A stretch of 64,000 bases of DNA from Adiantum capillus-veneris (GCA_014529385.2 CM043968.1:30641513-30705512); one strand, 5' to 3'. Positions 13,291 through 25,599 are shown, counted from the stretch's first letter. Made by a program: numbers and translations. The notes: generated from the letters alone by a model not told the origin.

Positions 13291-13499
13291 GTACTTGGCC
13301 TCTGTTGATGACACCTTGCTCGATTTAGAGAACCAAGGGTAAGAGCAATAGAAGTAAGGTCTCTATCCTTGATAGCTAATAACCTAAAGGTTATGATGGA
13401 AATCAACATCCTATAATAATCCTTGGGGAATGAACCTCTGAAAATGTAAGTGTAGTACCTAAGTTCAAATAGGATTACATCTACAAAAGGGGGTCTTTA

Positions 13500-13650
13500 T
13501 TGCATTTTACAAAAAAAAAACCCATAATTTTCTTAAGGAAAAGGGATCAATTTATTACCTTATAGCTAGCATGTAATTAAGGGTTCTTGCATACCCTTTA
13601 AATGCATGTGATATAGATGATTCTTATAGGTAAGCCGCCTTGAGGTAACA
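13500..13650. repeat. Dispersed AT-rich repeat (also at about 30530-30690)
   Basis: A stretch with AAGGGATCAATTTATTACCTT, then TAATTAAGGGTTCTTGCATACCCTTT and TTCTTA, resembles 30530-30690 (AAGGGGTCATTTTATTACCTT...AATACCCTTTGAACGC...TTCTTA) in order and spacing. A shorter piece occurs at 6365-6420. The family is unknown, and no coding is visible. Confidence 0.5.
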
Positions 13651-14129
13651 ACTAAACTCAAACCTAAACCATATAGGCATAGGATTTATAGTTGGCATCT
13701 TATTCCCCGTGTTTGAGAAGCATAGCCCCAACCATAAATTCTTGAGTATAGTAAGAGATTTATAATTAATTAAAATGTAGTCTTGTAAAAAGTGCTCGAT
13801 TGATCAGGTTCCTGCATCTAGTCACCAAGGGACATGGCATCCTAGTACACACTCAACCATAAGTGGAGAAACCATACTTCACATACCATGTACATGTGAT
13901 GAATACATGTGTATTACAAAGGAGTAATAACAACAAGAGGAGGCAATTAATGTGAGCAAAATCACAAATTAAAGAAGAATTTTATGCCTTAATTACCCAT
14001 GCATGCATACATAGCACACTTGCATACATGCATACCTAACTAATTATAGATATTCCTTCATATGCTTATTCTAGAGATGGATAAGCTTAGGTAGATAGAT
14101 TTGAATCTTAAGCACAAATGTTTTTGGAG

Positions 14130-14250
14130 GTATGAACACCAAAGAGATTTAACTCAATGGTTAGCTACCATGTAGTTAAGCATGATAAGGAGAACACTAC
14201 TCAGATTGGTGACCTCTTGGGAATTTTCGACGCTAAGCAAATAGTTGTGC
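14130..14250 (+). pseudogene. 5S rRNA-like sequence (pseudogene or 5S-derived SINE)
   Basis: The segment 14172-14230 follows the second half of plant 5S rRNA: AGTTAAGC (box A start), ...ACTACT, then ATTGGTGACCTC (intermediate element/box C) and TTGGGAA, with normal spacing. The first half (ACACCAA...CAATGG...CCAT from about 14135) agrees only loosely. It is a single copy and too diverged to be functional. It could be a dispersed 5S pseudogene or the head of a 5S-derived SINE. Confidence 0.6.
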
Positions 14251-16090
14251 CTTGTGCATAGCAAACGGCACTAACGAAGCCTTTGCAACCCAAATCTTAG
14301 TATGCCAATGCATTAGGAAGAGAATGAGGTCCAAGAGGGCCCCTTTATTTGACGGTTTAAGAGAGTCAAACTTTTAGACTCAAGAAAGAAATCAAAGGAT
14401 GGCTTTTGAATTCAAATAGGCAAAATGGCTAGGTTGTTTGAAAGCAATTTTTCCCCCAAAAGTGAAATCTAAAATCTAGTAGGTAAACCCATATCATGTG
14501 ACATATTTGCAAAAAGAGCTCGATGTGTAGATCACAGATCTATAAATCTCTGCTCAAATCCAAGAGCTTATGTAGGAGCTATAGAAGGCCAAAAATCTAA
14601 AAATTATCCATCCCCCTTTCTTGGGGGAAAATTGCATCCTTTGACCACTCTTACACACCCACCATTCTTGCACACATGGTGTGCACCAATTCGTTAAAAT
14701 GTTAATCACTTCCATAATCTCATGGCAAATAAAGAGGCCCTCCTAGACCCCATCCTCTTCCTATTGACTATGCCTTGGTCGCTACCTTAGTTGATTTCTT
14801 TGGAGGAGTCCAAGGGGGAAAAGGCGGCAAGCCCGAGTGACAAGATTATAGGTTTGATGAGGTCTCATTGGTAACCATATAGCACTTTACTGTGGAGCTC
14901 ACTTGCTCTCCCTCCTAAGCTCTCCACCCACCCCTTTACATATAGACCTCTTACGTTTGCTAATTTCAATACATGATTTTTAATTATTTGCCTCTTGCGT
15001 CTCTATATTGGTTGCACATCCTTTGCGCCTCTATTTCTCACATTGTCGACTTGTCTTCCCTTTCTTTTGGCTATGGATCAATCTTGAACTTTTGTTGATT
15101 TGAAGCTCTATTCTCTCAAAAAATTTAGGGCCAAAAAAATTTCAACGCCTACTTTCCTAAGAGTAGGTGCTCTCTAAGCCTCCCCCTTACCCTAAGGTTT
15201 GTACCATAAATCGAACATAAGTTATGCATCCAATGTCTAATTTCTAAACTGATATATTATTTTGGCTATAGCACTCAATCATGCTCCAAAATTCAAAATA
15301 TGTAAACTCAATTGAATGTAAAAATAACTCAGGTGCATTACATTGGCAGCAACATTTCTTATTATGTAGTTAATTTACAAGAGAGATGCATACATGTGAG
15401 ACTTCCCAATGGTTGTTGATTTTTGCCCAAGAAAGTGAGACACTTACCTAATCTCATCAAGGATTTGATTTTCACTAGGAAATGTAGGTGATTGTGTCGA
15501 TCTTACATGCTTTGGCAATGTCACTTGAAAAATTCAAAGAGGATCTTCAATCTCCGCAAAGGAGACCACCAGTATGGTACACTTTATTCTTTAAAAATGG
15601 CTATAGTTGACCGAGGGCCTTGTTGTATGTCTACTTCAATAGCCAAATACCTCTTTGTGGCATAGCTAATTAGGACCTTTGAATAAAAATGGAGTGAAAT
15701 CTTTATCTTGTTTGAGTTATGTGTTTGTTCTCAACTTTTAGATTTTGCATTGTTTGTATGATGGGGGGGGGGGGGGGGGGGGGGGGTTGTGACCCCAAAT
15801 AAGTATAGCACATGAGTTCAAAACAAGGGGTTTTTTATTGGGTAAATTTTGAAAAATTAATAGAGTAACATTTATTAAACTCCTAGAGGGCAATGGAATA
15901 GCTTGCTCCACCCAACCTGTGTTAGCCCCCTTATAGACTAGTCGAGCCTCGTCGTGCTCTGTTCCCACTAGGGGCCTACTTGTCTGGCTTACCCTAAAAT
16001 CATGTGCTTTCTTTTATAGGAGTTTTCTCGAGTACAAGTACACGGAAGGTAGATAGGGGCGGGGAAGTCTAGAAAAAAGAGATTATAGGG
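14251..16090. other. Intergenic DNA with a 24-bp G homopolymer
   Basis: I see no gene. A run of 24 G lies at 15763-15786 and may form G-quadruplexes; its real length is uncertain because such runs are hard to sequence. Confidence 0.5.
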
Positions 16091-16092
16091 GG

Positions 16093-16098
<6 letters not shown>

Positions 16099-16150
<52 letters not shown>
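16099..16150. repeat. (GA)n microsatellite
   Basis: About 26 GA units, followed by purine-rich, GA-degenerate sequence to about 16430. The long open frames on the minus strand here are Ser-Leu translations of the CT strand, not genes. Confidence 0.85.
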
Positions 16151-16151
<1 letters not shown>

Positions 16152-16569
16152 AAGAACATTTAGAAGAGGAGGGCAATGAAGGGGAGGCAAAGAGTATAAG
16201 AAGCAAAAGTGGGAAGGGTAGGGAAGATAGAGCAAGAGGACCAGCAGTAGGCGTGAGGGGAAGCAATAAGAGGGAGAGATAGCCTGAAAGACACTGTAGA
16301 GTGGAAATAGAGTGATAGACACTGAGAGTTATGAAGGTGAGCAATCTGTAGAGCGGAAGAGAGAGATATACCCCAAGTGTGAGATACAAAGGGAGGAGAG
16401 AGAAAGTTGGGCATACCGAGAGCAAGAATCCATCCAAAGCAATCAATTGAAGGGCGATAATATCAGAACTTGGACAGTCACCAAATCACCAAAATACTAC
16501 AACAGTGTTTTATAAAGACGAACAATTAAAGAGTAGAGAGAGAGAGATTACTATTAATCAATACACAAT

Positions 16570-16586
16570 CTATGGGGAGCAATTTG

Positions 16587-16636
<50 letters not shown>

Positions 16637-17530
16637 CATTATCGCCCTTGGAGGTCACATATGACCCATGGGACTAAAAAAAGATCGTTACAACGGGGTT
16701 TTTAAAGAGATACATATCAGTTAGGGACTGAGGGTCCATTGGAAGTAAAAAGAGGAAAAGGAAAATAGAAGATCCCAATGGGGTTCAAGAGACGGAGATG
16801 CCGGTTTAGGGGTTCGAAACTACTGGGTGATGGCTTTACCGCCTCGTTAGACAGCCCATTTACCTTGTTTATGAGCTTCATGTATCTTCGTGAGCTCACA
16901 TAAGTTTGAGTTGTTGTGGAGTCAGTTCCTCGAAAATCCAAAGCGTTCTTCCCCTGAGAAGGAGAGATTGTTGGAGTAGTTTCATCCGTGCTTCTTTGTC
17001 CTTGAATGTAAGGATACACTGTTGGGGTGGAATTGCCTTGTTCGTGTCATTGATCCAGGAGATGGAATCGGGCTTGATGTAGATTGGTTGGAGAATATCA
17101 TTGCGCTTGGTGATGGCTTCTTCGAGTGTGTCTTTTTTGGTGCACCATGGGGAGTTGAGCCCTCCAATCCTGACCTTGAGGCCAAGAGACTCTTGCCGTC
17201 GGTTTTCTTGTAGCACTTTTTGTATTTGTGCATCCAGCTTCTTGTTAGTTACCTCATGTAGTTCTTTTTGTACCGCCATGACAATGTCGACGAGGGAAGC
17301 TTCGACTTTATGAGCTTTTGCAAGTAAACCTTGACTCTCTGTTTCTTTTGCTTCCTCAAGCAAATGCAAGCGTTGTTTAAGCGACACATTCTCCTTGATT
17401 AGCTCTTGGATTTGCGTCTCCAAGGTTGTAATCCATGCATCTTAACAGGCGAAAGGGTCTTTTTTGGAGCAACCGCCATCGCAAGAAAGCTCTTGCGGCT
17501 CTATGCTAGAGTACTAGGGGAAGACATGAT
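16570..17530 (-). mobile_element. Retroposon copy 1: L1-ORF1-like protein with (CT)n tail
   Basis: On the minus strand a coding part (from about 17440) is followed by about 200 bp of 3' sequence ending in GTCCCATGGGTCATATG...AATGAAAT and then a (CT)n tract (16589-16632). A second copy at 24480-25445 is co-linear over its full length and has the same type of end and tail. No reverse transcriptase follows the ORF, so the unit looks like a non-autonomous half-LINE. No poly(A) is seen, and target duplications are not identified. Confidence 0.55.
16830..17440 (-). pseudogene. L1-ORF1-like RNA-binding protein, degraded C-terminus
   Basis: The open frame to 16896 shows a coiled coil (TTLETQIQELIKENVSLKQR, LHLLEEAKE), then VRIGGLNSPWC as a possible RRM strand, then CILTFKDKEARMKLLQQS and LWIFEELTPQQ. 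After a frame change, HEAHKQGKWAV, a stop and RGGKAIT follow (about 16835-16885). The order coiled coil, RRM, and a C-terminal domain ending EAR..GKWA...GK..I is that of LINE-1 type ORF1 proteins (Transposase_22-like), which coat the element RNA. Copy 2 reads MHEARKQGKWAIYQGGKAII at the same place, which supports the frame change. The family call is by motif only. Confidence 0.55.
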
Positions 17531-18019
17531 CAACCCCCTTGTGTGAGTGGTTAGGGCCGTCAAAACAGAGTAGGACGTTTGTACCTCGTCAAGAAACCAG
17601 ACTGGGTGAACCAGTTCTTACTGTGATTTGCTTGTCAGGAGCTAGGCAGTTGCATTCTTCAACACCAAAGTAAACGGGTGGGAGTAATGTCGAGTGAGCC
17701 AGGGACTAAAACTCACACAGCGCCCAGGAAAACACACACAGCGCTTGCGAGGACTGCCGTGTTGGAGCCCGTCAGACCCGGAATGCTATTTTTGGCCTCT
17801 GCTCTAGAAACACCGAATTGCTGTGTTGGAGCTCGTCAAATGAGGCATGCTATGTTGGAGCCCGTCAAACAGGACTGTTGTGCTGGGCCTCGCTGGGCTG
17901 CTGTTGATTGAAGGGGGGGGGGGGGGGGGGGGGAGGGTAGGCTACTCTTAACGCCTCCCACAGGGCTGCCCCTTGCCCTGGGGGGGCACAGGAGAGCAGT
18001 TCACGTTCGAGCTGCAGCT

Positions 18020-18050
<31 letters not shown>

Positions 18051-18540
18051 TTGTAGAGACAGTTCAAGATTAGGTGGAAGTTCGGAACAATCACAGCAAT
18101 TATGCAATTAATGGTAACAAGTAACAATCAACCCAAAAAGGAGATACAAGCACCGTTAAAGGGAACCTAAAGAAGAGAGGCACGAGGCAAGAGAAGAGGA
18201 CCCACTGAGGAATCTATTGTGATGGGAAAGCTTGGTGGAGACCGAAAGCTAATCGAATTGGGGGCTAGGAAAGAGTGTGCAGCAAGTGATTTTTAAGTGC
18301 GGTTTGGTTTGAGGCGACGGGAGCCATTAACTAAGGATAGAGACTCCCCAGATAAGGTTTGCACCTTGAGGAAGAATATTAGTAACAATGACTGGGATTT
18401 GCCACACACTGCTTCTTTGCCTTCTTCAAGTACTTCGCTTAGTATTAAAAAAATAGTGAACCTTTGCCAAAATTCCTGGTTTTTAGGTGTTGATCATGTC
18501 AAGGCTTCCTTTGATGCTACTTATTTCCAAGGCTTTGGCT
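17530..18540. other. Spacer with short repeats and poly-G
   Basis: The motif GTTGGAGCCCGTCA occurs three times between 17762 and 17870. A run of about 21 G lies at 17913-17933 and a GA tract at 18020-18046. Short open frames at 17678-17911 and 18297-18542 have no recognisable domain. Confidence 0.4.
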
Positions 18541-21500
18541 GATCATGTCGATTTGGTGAGCCGATTAGCCATATCGAAATGTTGGCATGTAGGGCAATCC
18601 ACCTTGACTACTGTGACCCTGGGTGAACCGAAGTGAAATTCAAAGGGTGCCACTGCCTCTAGTCCAAAGGCTAACTAAAATGGAGAGTGTTGGGTTGTGG
18701 CTTTGAAAGCAGTCCGATATGCCCATGTAGCACTTAAAACTGTTGTTGGCCAAGATGTCGGGTGAAGGTGGAAGGTTTTGTGAAGCAATGAGAGAAGGAC
18801 TTTATTAGTGCTTTTATGCTTGACCATTGGCCCGAGGAGGAGAGTGAGAGCATGACTTCCTATGAAAGATTTTGTACCTAGCAAAAAGGTTGGCCAACAA
18901 CTCATTTACAAAGTGGGTGCCTTGACCACTAGTGATTTCCAAAGGAGAGCCAAACTTGCAAAAGATGTTTTCATACAAAAAAAATCCATTGTGGCTGAGT
19001 TGCAATCATAAGTTGTTGCTACCTCTGCCCATTTGATAGCATAGTATGTGGAAACCGAAAGATATCTTCTATTTCCTGGTTGGCCAATAGGGTTGGTTGG
19101 CCCAACAAAATCTATACCCCACTTCTCAAAGGGAAACCATGCCAAAGAGAACTGCAAGGGGTGGCTAGCTCGGCGAGTTGGTTTTAGAGCACACCGTTGG
19201 CATGGATTACATGAACGAGCATATATGCATTGCATTTCGAAACATGGATGGCCACCACAACCTAGTATGTAGATTGCGATGGGTGGTGATGTTCCCTCGG
19301 TAGTGGCCACCTATGCTGCCAGAGTGAGCGTCTTCCAAAATGGTTTGAAGTTCATGTGGCATGACACAGCGGCAAAGAATCCCATCTGCCACACTTTTGT
19401 AGAGTGTGGCGCCAATCATGGTGTAGGGATTGCTTTTGATAAGCAATCTCCTCTTTTGTAAGCTCGACGGATCTGTTGGGGATAAGAACCTGTGGACAAA
19501 AGAGCAAAACATCCGAGTACCAATCTGTGACAGTGTCCACCTTAAAAAGAAAATTGTCAAGGAGGTCATCTTCTACTCATGTAGATGGTTCCCCTGACTC
19601 AATCCGAGAGAGATGGTCGGCCATCTCATGCTCCTTGTCGGGGCGAAGGACAAACTCAAAGTCAAACTCTTGAAACAACAATAACTCAGTAATAACCACC
19701 TCCAAACACATTCAACTACTTGAGGCTTGTTGAGGAGATACTTGAGAGCCTGGTGGTCAGTTATTACTACAAAATGGACACCCAGAAGATAACGCCTAAA
19801 CTTTTGCAGAGCGTAGACAATGGACAAGCCCTCTCTTTTAGTGGTATTGTAGTTTCTTTCTGCCTTTGTGAGTAGCCAACTTGCATAGCAAATAGGTTGG
19901 TTTAACTTTTACTCCTTGCTAGAGGCTGGGTAAGGACTGCTCCTACAGTTGTGATACTAGCATCAATGTGCACATGGAAAATGAGTGACCAATCAGATGT
20001 GACTAAGATGGGGGCATGTGTGAGGCGTTTCTTCAAATAGTTGAAGGCTAATTCTTTGACAGAGGTCCACTGTAAAGGTTGGGTTGGACTAGTGAGACGA
20101 GACAAAAGCTTGGCAATATCAACATACATTCTAATAAACCGTCGGTGGTAGCCTATGTGGCCTACAAAGCTCTACACTCCTTTGGGAGTAATTGGCCTAG
20201 GCATGCGTAAGATGGCTATAACTATAACTTTTTTGGGGTCAGCAGGGGCAAGCCCTTTAGCAAATACAATATGGCCCAACATAGTGCCTTGGGTGACCAT
20301 GAAATGACACTTATTAGGGTTGAGTTCTATTTTCCGTGGGCAAAGAGAGGTTTTGAGCTATTCTTTGGGCTCGTGTGAGTACTCTACTAGTGCTTGAGCT
20401 TTCTTGAGCCAAGGTAGAAGGTGAAGGTGAAGGGTGAGGAGTGAGGACATGAGTGGATGGTGAGGGCAAAGTGGATAAAATGGGATCTTGTGAAGTAAGC
20501 ATAGAACTTACCGAGATCATGTTGAGAGAATAAGATGGGCGTTGTTTTGGGAAATCTCTCGTGTAGTGATCTTTGGCATCTGGACAATGTCTGCATGGTG
20601 GAGCCCCTTCTGGTAGGGATCATCTAGTTTGGTAGTGACCATATTCACTACACCTGTAGCACATCATCGATCGGTTGGCTAGTCAAAGGGTTGGTGGGAC
20701 ATGGAGGGTGAGGTGGCGTAGGGGGACACATTAGGTACAGTAGGAGATGGTAACAACGGTGGGGATGTACTAGGAACTAAGATGGTAGCCCAAGGTGAAC
20801 CAGTCAAGGGATCTATGAGAGTTGTGCTCCCATTGTGCTCATGTGCATGGTTGAGGCCAAGTTGTGGTGTAGGTGATGGACACCCTTCAGATGCTAACAA
20901 TCCTTGGCCTCATGACCGCCTTTACCACAAAACTAACAATGGACCATCATAGGACATTCTTGAGGTGGGTGGTCGGAGTTGTTGCAATTTCCGCACCATA
21001 CATGGGCCTTGGTCTCTTGTTGTGCTTTCAGGTCTTCTAGTTGTGCCACCATATATATCTACTCAAATGATTGAGTCGATGTTGCTAATGATGTCTTTTC
21101 CTCCTGTAGTACCCTCTGCAGCTTAAGGGTTTCTAACTCTCTTTTGAGAGCCAAAAGGGTGTTAGCAATAGGGTCATTCATAAGAACAGCAGGCAAAGAG
21201 TTACCTAAGTGGTTGGAAAATTGTATTATGGCCTTTTCAATTATGGTGGCAACCGTGAAAAAATCATCCATTGTAGCTTTAGCCCGCAAGGTTTCTCGAA
21301 GCTCTTGTTGAGTCAAAGTAGGCAAGGCCTTCTCCACCCACTTCTTGACCATGAAATCTCTGGTTGTTGGAGTAATCTGGCTACAAGGGATCTAGATCAT
21401 GTCATCAATTCGGTAAAGGTTTCCCCAACTCCAAGCTTTCCAGCTGGTCCAAGGCCTTCTCCCTATAGTCGTACAGTGAAGGCCGCTTTGAGGGCATTTC

Positions 21501-21964
21501 AATTGGCGAAGTGGCCCTGGGCCCTGTGCAAACTGACTATACCACTTGTTGCCCAGTCCCTCTAGGGTGGAGGGGAAAAGCACGATATAGGCATCTTCTT
21601 GGTTTAGCCCATGGATTTGGCAGAGTGACAAGAACCGTCTCACATGGTTGACGACATCCTCCTTAGGAGATAGTCCCTTAAAAGTAGAAAACTTGATGCT
21701 GACCCTCGAGAGAAGGGTTGTCAATCCCTTCGCCATGGCATGCCTCATGAGAGAGGTGGAAGGTGGTTTCAGAGAAGAGGTTGGAGAGGGAGATGATGGT
21801 GGAGATGGTGAAGGTGACCTTTGTGCCTGAGGGCAAGGCTTGAGTGAAGGTAGAGGCAATGGTGTAGGCGAGGTGACATAAGGTGAGTACAAGTGACGAC
21901 GGTGATGAATATTCATAGGACTTCTTAGACGTGATCCACTTGACTTAGAGCGAGTAAGAGGCAT
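18540..21964 (-). mobile_element. Ty3/gypsy retrotransposon, degenerate and internally deleted
   Basis: Read on the minus strand: gag (from 21964; Pro/Ser-rich, then ISIKFSTFKGLSPKEDVV-like and ALEGLGNKWY-like gag motifs), two CCHC knuckles near 20905-20995 (CGNCNNSDHPPQEC, and C-stop-FCGKGGHEAKDC), then the end of the reverse transcriptase (NPNKCHFMVTQGTMLGHIV, about 20230-20330), RNase H (TDHQALKYLL, about 19760) and integrase (CNPCQRCALKPTRR zinc finger, WGIDFVGP core, about 19100). The protease and the RT palm with its catalytic aspartates are missing between gag and about 20340, and the rest carries many stops and shifts. LTRs are not recognised. The element cannot make its own proteins. 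Confidence 0.75.
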
Positions 21965-22436
21965 GCATAGATGAAAAAATGCGGTTTCCTAAATTTTAGG
22001 CTAAAATTTAAGGTAGGTGGTTGGATCCATTACAGCTGCTCATGGAACCCTAGAATGTGGCCACACTATTGGCTTGTCTCGATCTAATTTCCCAAGTGAC
22101 TGGGCTAGCTTGCAAGACCCAATAGAGTTGTCCCACCAGGCATGTCAAAAATGAGAGCAGCTGCAGATGGAAATGATGCACAATGCTCTCTAGTGGTGGG
22201 TTTCTTTGGGTGCAATTTGCATGTAGGCTAACAAGATAGCGCAAATCCAACAGACAATGCAGAACATGCAAATAGAACTCAACAATGATCTGAACAATGA
22301 ACAAGAACTGAAACAATAGACCATACAACTACAAGCCCTCAAAGGCAACACCTTGTACATAACCAAATGACCATACAGCGACAAATCGTAACTCTAATTC
22401 ACACATGCACATCCGTTATTATACATCTTTAATCAA
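21965..22436. other. Spacer between the gypsy remnant and copia A
   Basis: Probably the 5' leader of the gypsy element, with no clear LTR or primer site. It ends in ATCAA (22432-22436), the left target-site duplication of copia A. Confidence 0.4.
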
Positions 22437-22658
22437 TGTGAGTGCACATGTGCGTGCGTGCGCGGTGCAGTGCGTGCGGGGAAGGGGAGGAGCACAAGAC
22501 CGTTTGGGTGGAGCAACCTCGGGAAGTAACTCAAGTGAGTGAGGTGCTCCTTATTCTTATGTATAGAAAGAATAAGGAAGTGTGTATACACAGTGGGCGG
22601 GCGGCCGCGGACATTGGACGTTCGGCCTGGGCAAAGGCGTAGCGCCTTTACCCCAACA
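22437..22658 (-). repeat. 3' LTR of copia A
   Basis: 222 bp, beginning TGTTGGGGTAAAGGCGC and ending in the complement of TGTGAGTGCACATG on the sense strand. It aligns along its length with 30112-30341, with scattered differences. The polypurine tract lies at about 22660-22672. Confidence 0.85.
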
Positions 22659-22974
22659 ATCTCCCACTTAAAGGCGATGCACCGATAAGTGAGACCTACT
22701 AGCTAAACTACTAGTATGTACAAAAAAACAGGTGAGAGAGTCTCTCAACCTACGCCCACTGGCTCACTTGGTCGATCTACACGCAATCGTATCGGCTCAC
22801 TAGTAGGCTAGTATGTGTACCCACGCTAGAGCCTACATGTAAATTTCGCAGACTACTCTGTATGTTTTGCAAAGCTCCACGCTGCATCATGCTAATGTAA
22901 GTCATCGTACAGCTGACTATCCCTGTTGTAAATGCTCCCATTGCAGTTGCTAAATCGGGCCTCGACACTATAAC

Positions 22975-23460
22975 AAGTCAAACATGAGATGCCCGAACGC
23001 TGACAAAATCTTTACAAACCTAGCTGTACTCACCTTCTCTGTGCTATCTATAATCACTGCATCATCAGGACTACCGATCGCGTATGGATGTGTCAACACC
23101 GACACTGGGGAAGCTACGTCCCTCTCACCCATAGGCAAAACTGTGCGTCCTGGTAACAACTCATCAGCCTCTAGCATGAGCATGTCAAAAAACTTCATAT
23201 CTGTCAGCTCTATCTGTGTCTCTAGGGAGCAGACCTGCTCTACCTCTACATGCACAAAGTCTGACAACACTTGATGTGTCTCACTAGAGCACTACCGCTC
23301 TATCTCTGTCTCTACACAGTCTACCGGCACGTCCTGCATAGCTAAATGCTCTGTCTCATGAGCATGGTGGAGCTCACCTGCGAAAGAGACACGTATCGTC
23401 TCTCGCTCAAAGCATGCCAACAACAAAACTGAGACTATGCCGTCTTGAACATCAGACACA
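22975..23460 (-). pseudogene. Copia A: acidic region downstream of the protease
   Basis: An open stretch (23270-22968, upstream part broken by stops) rich in Glu/Asp/Val: HVEVEQVCSLETQIELTD, FDMLMLEADELLPG, SSAFGHLMFDLL-like end (AFGHLMFDLL). The related element C has a comparable acidic stretch at the same place, ending SSAFGLSCLTF. This is where an autonomous copia element would carry integrase. I do not recognise the domain. Confidence 0.45.
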
Positions 23461-23729
23461 TGCACTACAAGAGGTCCTTCAATGTAGCGACGCTCGTAGT
23501 GCGATGCTCAGATGGGAAAAAGCCCGGCATCGCTATGAGCATCTCTATGTAACAAAGACTATAGAGACGCCTATAGCGACGCTCATAAAGAGGATTATAA
23601 CGACACTCATTAGCGACGTCGACCCTGTAAAAATAATTTGAGAGCACTGAAAACTTAGATATGTAGATCTGTGTTTCGACGCCCTCTGCACAATAGGTAT
23701 ACCTGCCCCCTCCCCCCCCTCTGTCTCTC

Positions 23730-23732
<3 letters not shown>

Positions 23733-23762
<30 letters not shown>

Positions 23763-23798
23763 AGAGGAGGGAGAGCCAGGTATGCTCACTCCCTCTCC

Positions 23799-23852
<54 letters not shown>

Positions 23853-23932
23853 AGAGGAGGGAGAGCCAGGTATGCTCCCTTCCTCTCCTCTCTCTTATGT
23901 CCCCCCCCCCCCTCTCTCTCTCTCACACACAC

Positions 23933-23978
<46 letters not shown>

Positions 23979-24110
23979 GGAGAGAGAGAGAGAGAGAATA
24001 TACACACACATGCATAAACAAAGAACGCATACACACACACACACACATTGAGAGAGGTAGAGAGAGAGAGACCTAAATAAAGAGAGAGAAAGAGAGACAT
24101 AGAGAGAGAG
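23733..24110. repeat. Complex CA/CT/GT/GA microsatellite with 90-bp duplication
   Basis: (CA)n and (CT)n tracts alternate. A unit containing CGAGGAGAGGAGGGAGAGCC occurs at 23758 and 23848, i.e. with a 90-bp period. It runs on into (GT)n and (GA)n to about 24000 and GA-rich sequence to 24115. All long frames here are repeat translations. Confidence 0.85.
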
Positions 24111-24477
24111 AAAGAAATGAAATGAAATGATATATTTAACATCTTCAAAATGCCAAAATGACTTATGAGACCAATCCGATAAACTCCTTGTGGAATCTAA
24201 TGTCTGGGTACAAACATAAAAGTGAAGTAAAGTGGAAGACTAAAATCATCATCATCATCATCAATTTCCAACATTGGGCGTTGTCTGAGAAAGTAGTGCA
24301 TCGATCGGTGAAGAGCTTCATCAATGCCCACCTTTGTAAATAGACGTAATAGGCATCTCCCATATCCTGCTGGAGTAGTCCTGATCCTTTGACAGAGCCT
24401 CAATTAATCTTGTGGACATATAGCTCTCCTGAGCTCAATGGCTCTTTCAACTAATATATCTTATGAGAGAGTGAGTG

Positions 24478-24479
<2 letters not shown>

Positions 24480-24535
<56 letters not shown>

Positions 24536-25445
24536 AATTATCATCCACGGAGGTCATATATGATCCATGGGACCAAAAACACAACATTACAATAATTCCT
24601 TCTCAGTGTGGGCTGATACATATCAGTTAAGGACTGAGGGTCCATCAAGTGGGTAGAGTAGGAAAAAAGAGAGAACAAAAATCTAAGGGTCGGCTGAGGG
24701 GAGAGTCGGTTTGAGATTTTGAAATTCCTAGATGATCGCTTTGCCACCTTGGTAGATTGCCCATTTGCCTTGCTTACGTGCTTCGTGCATCTTCTTGAGT
24801 GAGCTCGCTTTACTCTTGAGTTGATTCATGGTCAATTCTTCTGCAGTCCAAAGCTTTTTTTCCTTGAGAAGTCGAGATTGACATAGCAACTTCATACGCT
24901 CATCTTTGTCCTTGAAAGTGAGTATGCAATGCTCAGGTGGCACATGTCTATGTGTATCGTTGATCCAAGCAACAGTTTCAGGCTTGATGTAGATAGGTTG
25001 AAAGAATGTCATTGAGTTGGTGATCGCTTCCTCAAAGGTGTCCTCTGTGGTACACCACGGTAAGTGTAGGCCCCCAATCCTGACCTTGAGGCCAAGAGAT
25101 TCTTGTAGCCGGCATTCTTACAGGGCCGCTTGTATCTTGGTGTCAATTTTCTTATGTGATTCTTTCTGCACTGCCATGACAGTATTGATGAGTGAGGCTT
25201 CGATTGTGTGTGCTTTTTCAAACAGAGCTTGGATCTCTACTTCCTTCGCATCTTCATGCTTTCGTAAACATTATTTGAGTCTCTCATTATCCCCGACGAG
25301 TTCTTGAATATGAGCCTCAAGGGTTGTGATTCGTGCTTCTGGCGGGCGGCGGGGTCCTTCCTTGGTGCCGCTGCCAGTCCAAGAAAGCTCTTGCGTGTAA
25401 TAGGGGTACCAAAGGATGACATCAGGCTACAGAAGGCAATTCCTG
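24480..25445 (-). mobile_element. Retroposon copy 2: L1-ORF1-like protein with (CT)n tail
   Basis: Co-linear with 16570-17530. The coding part includes TTLEAHIQELVGDNERL (coiled coil), VRIGGLHLPWC, CILTFKDKDERMKLLCQS, LWTAEELTMNQLK and MHEARKQGKWAIYQGGKAII. The stop is near 24728; about 190 bp of 3' sequence (GGTCCCATGGATCATATATG...) then ends in a (CT)n tract at 24480-24532. Stops and a shift interrupt the N-terminal half. It is inside the CACTA element, so it inserted there or was carried by it. Confidence 0.55.
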
Positions 25446-25599
25446 TTGAAACACACAGTGGTGCATTAGATCAAGGGCTTATTTTATTTAAATATTTTGG
25501 AGTGGAAGCTTTGCCATGCTCTGTGTGTCAGCGGGATAACAAAGAAAAATGATGTTTTTTTATGAGCAGAGATGGGACTTAGTTTTTGACGAGATGAGA

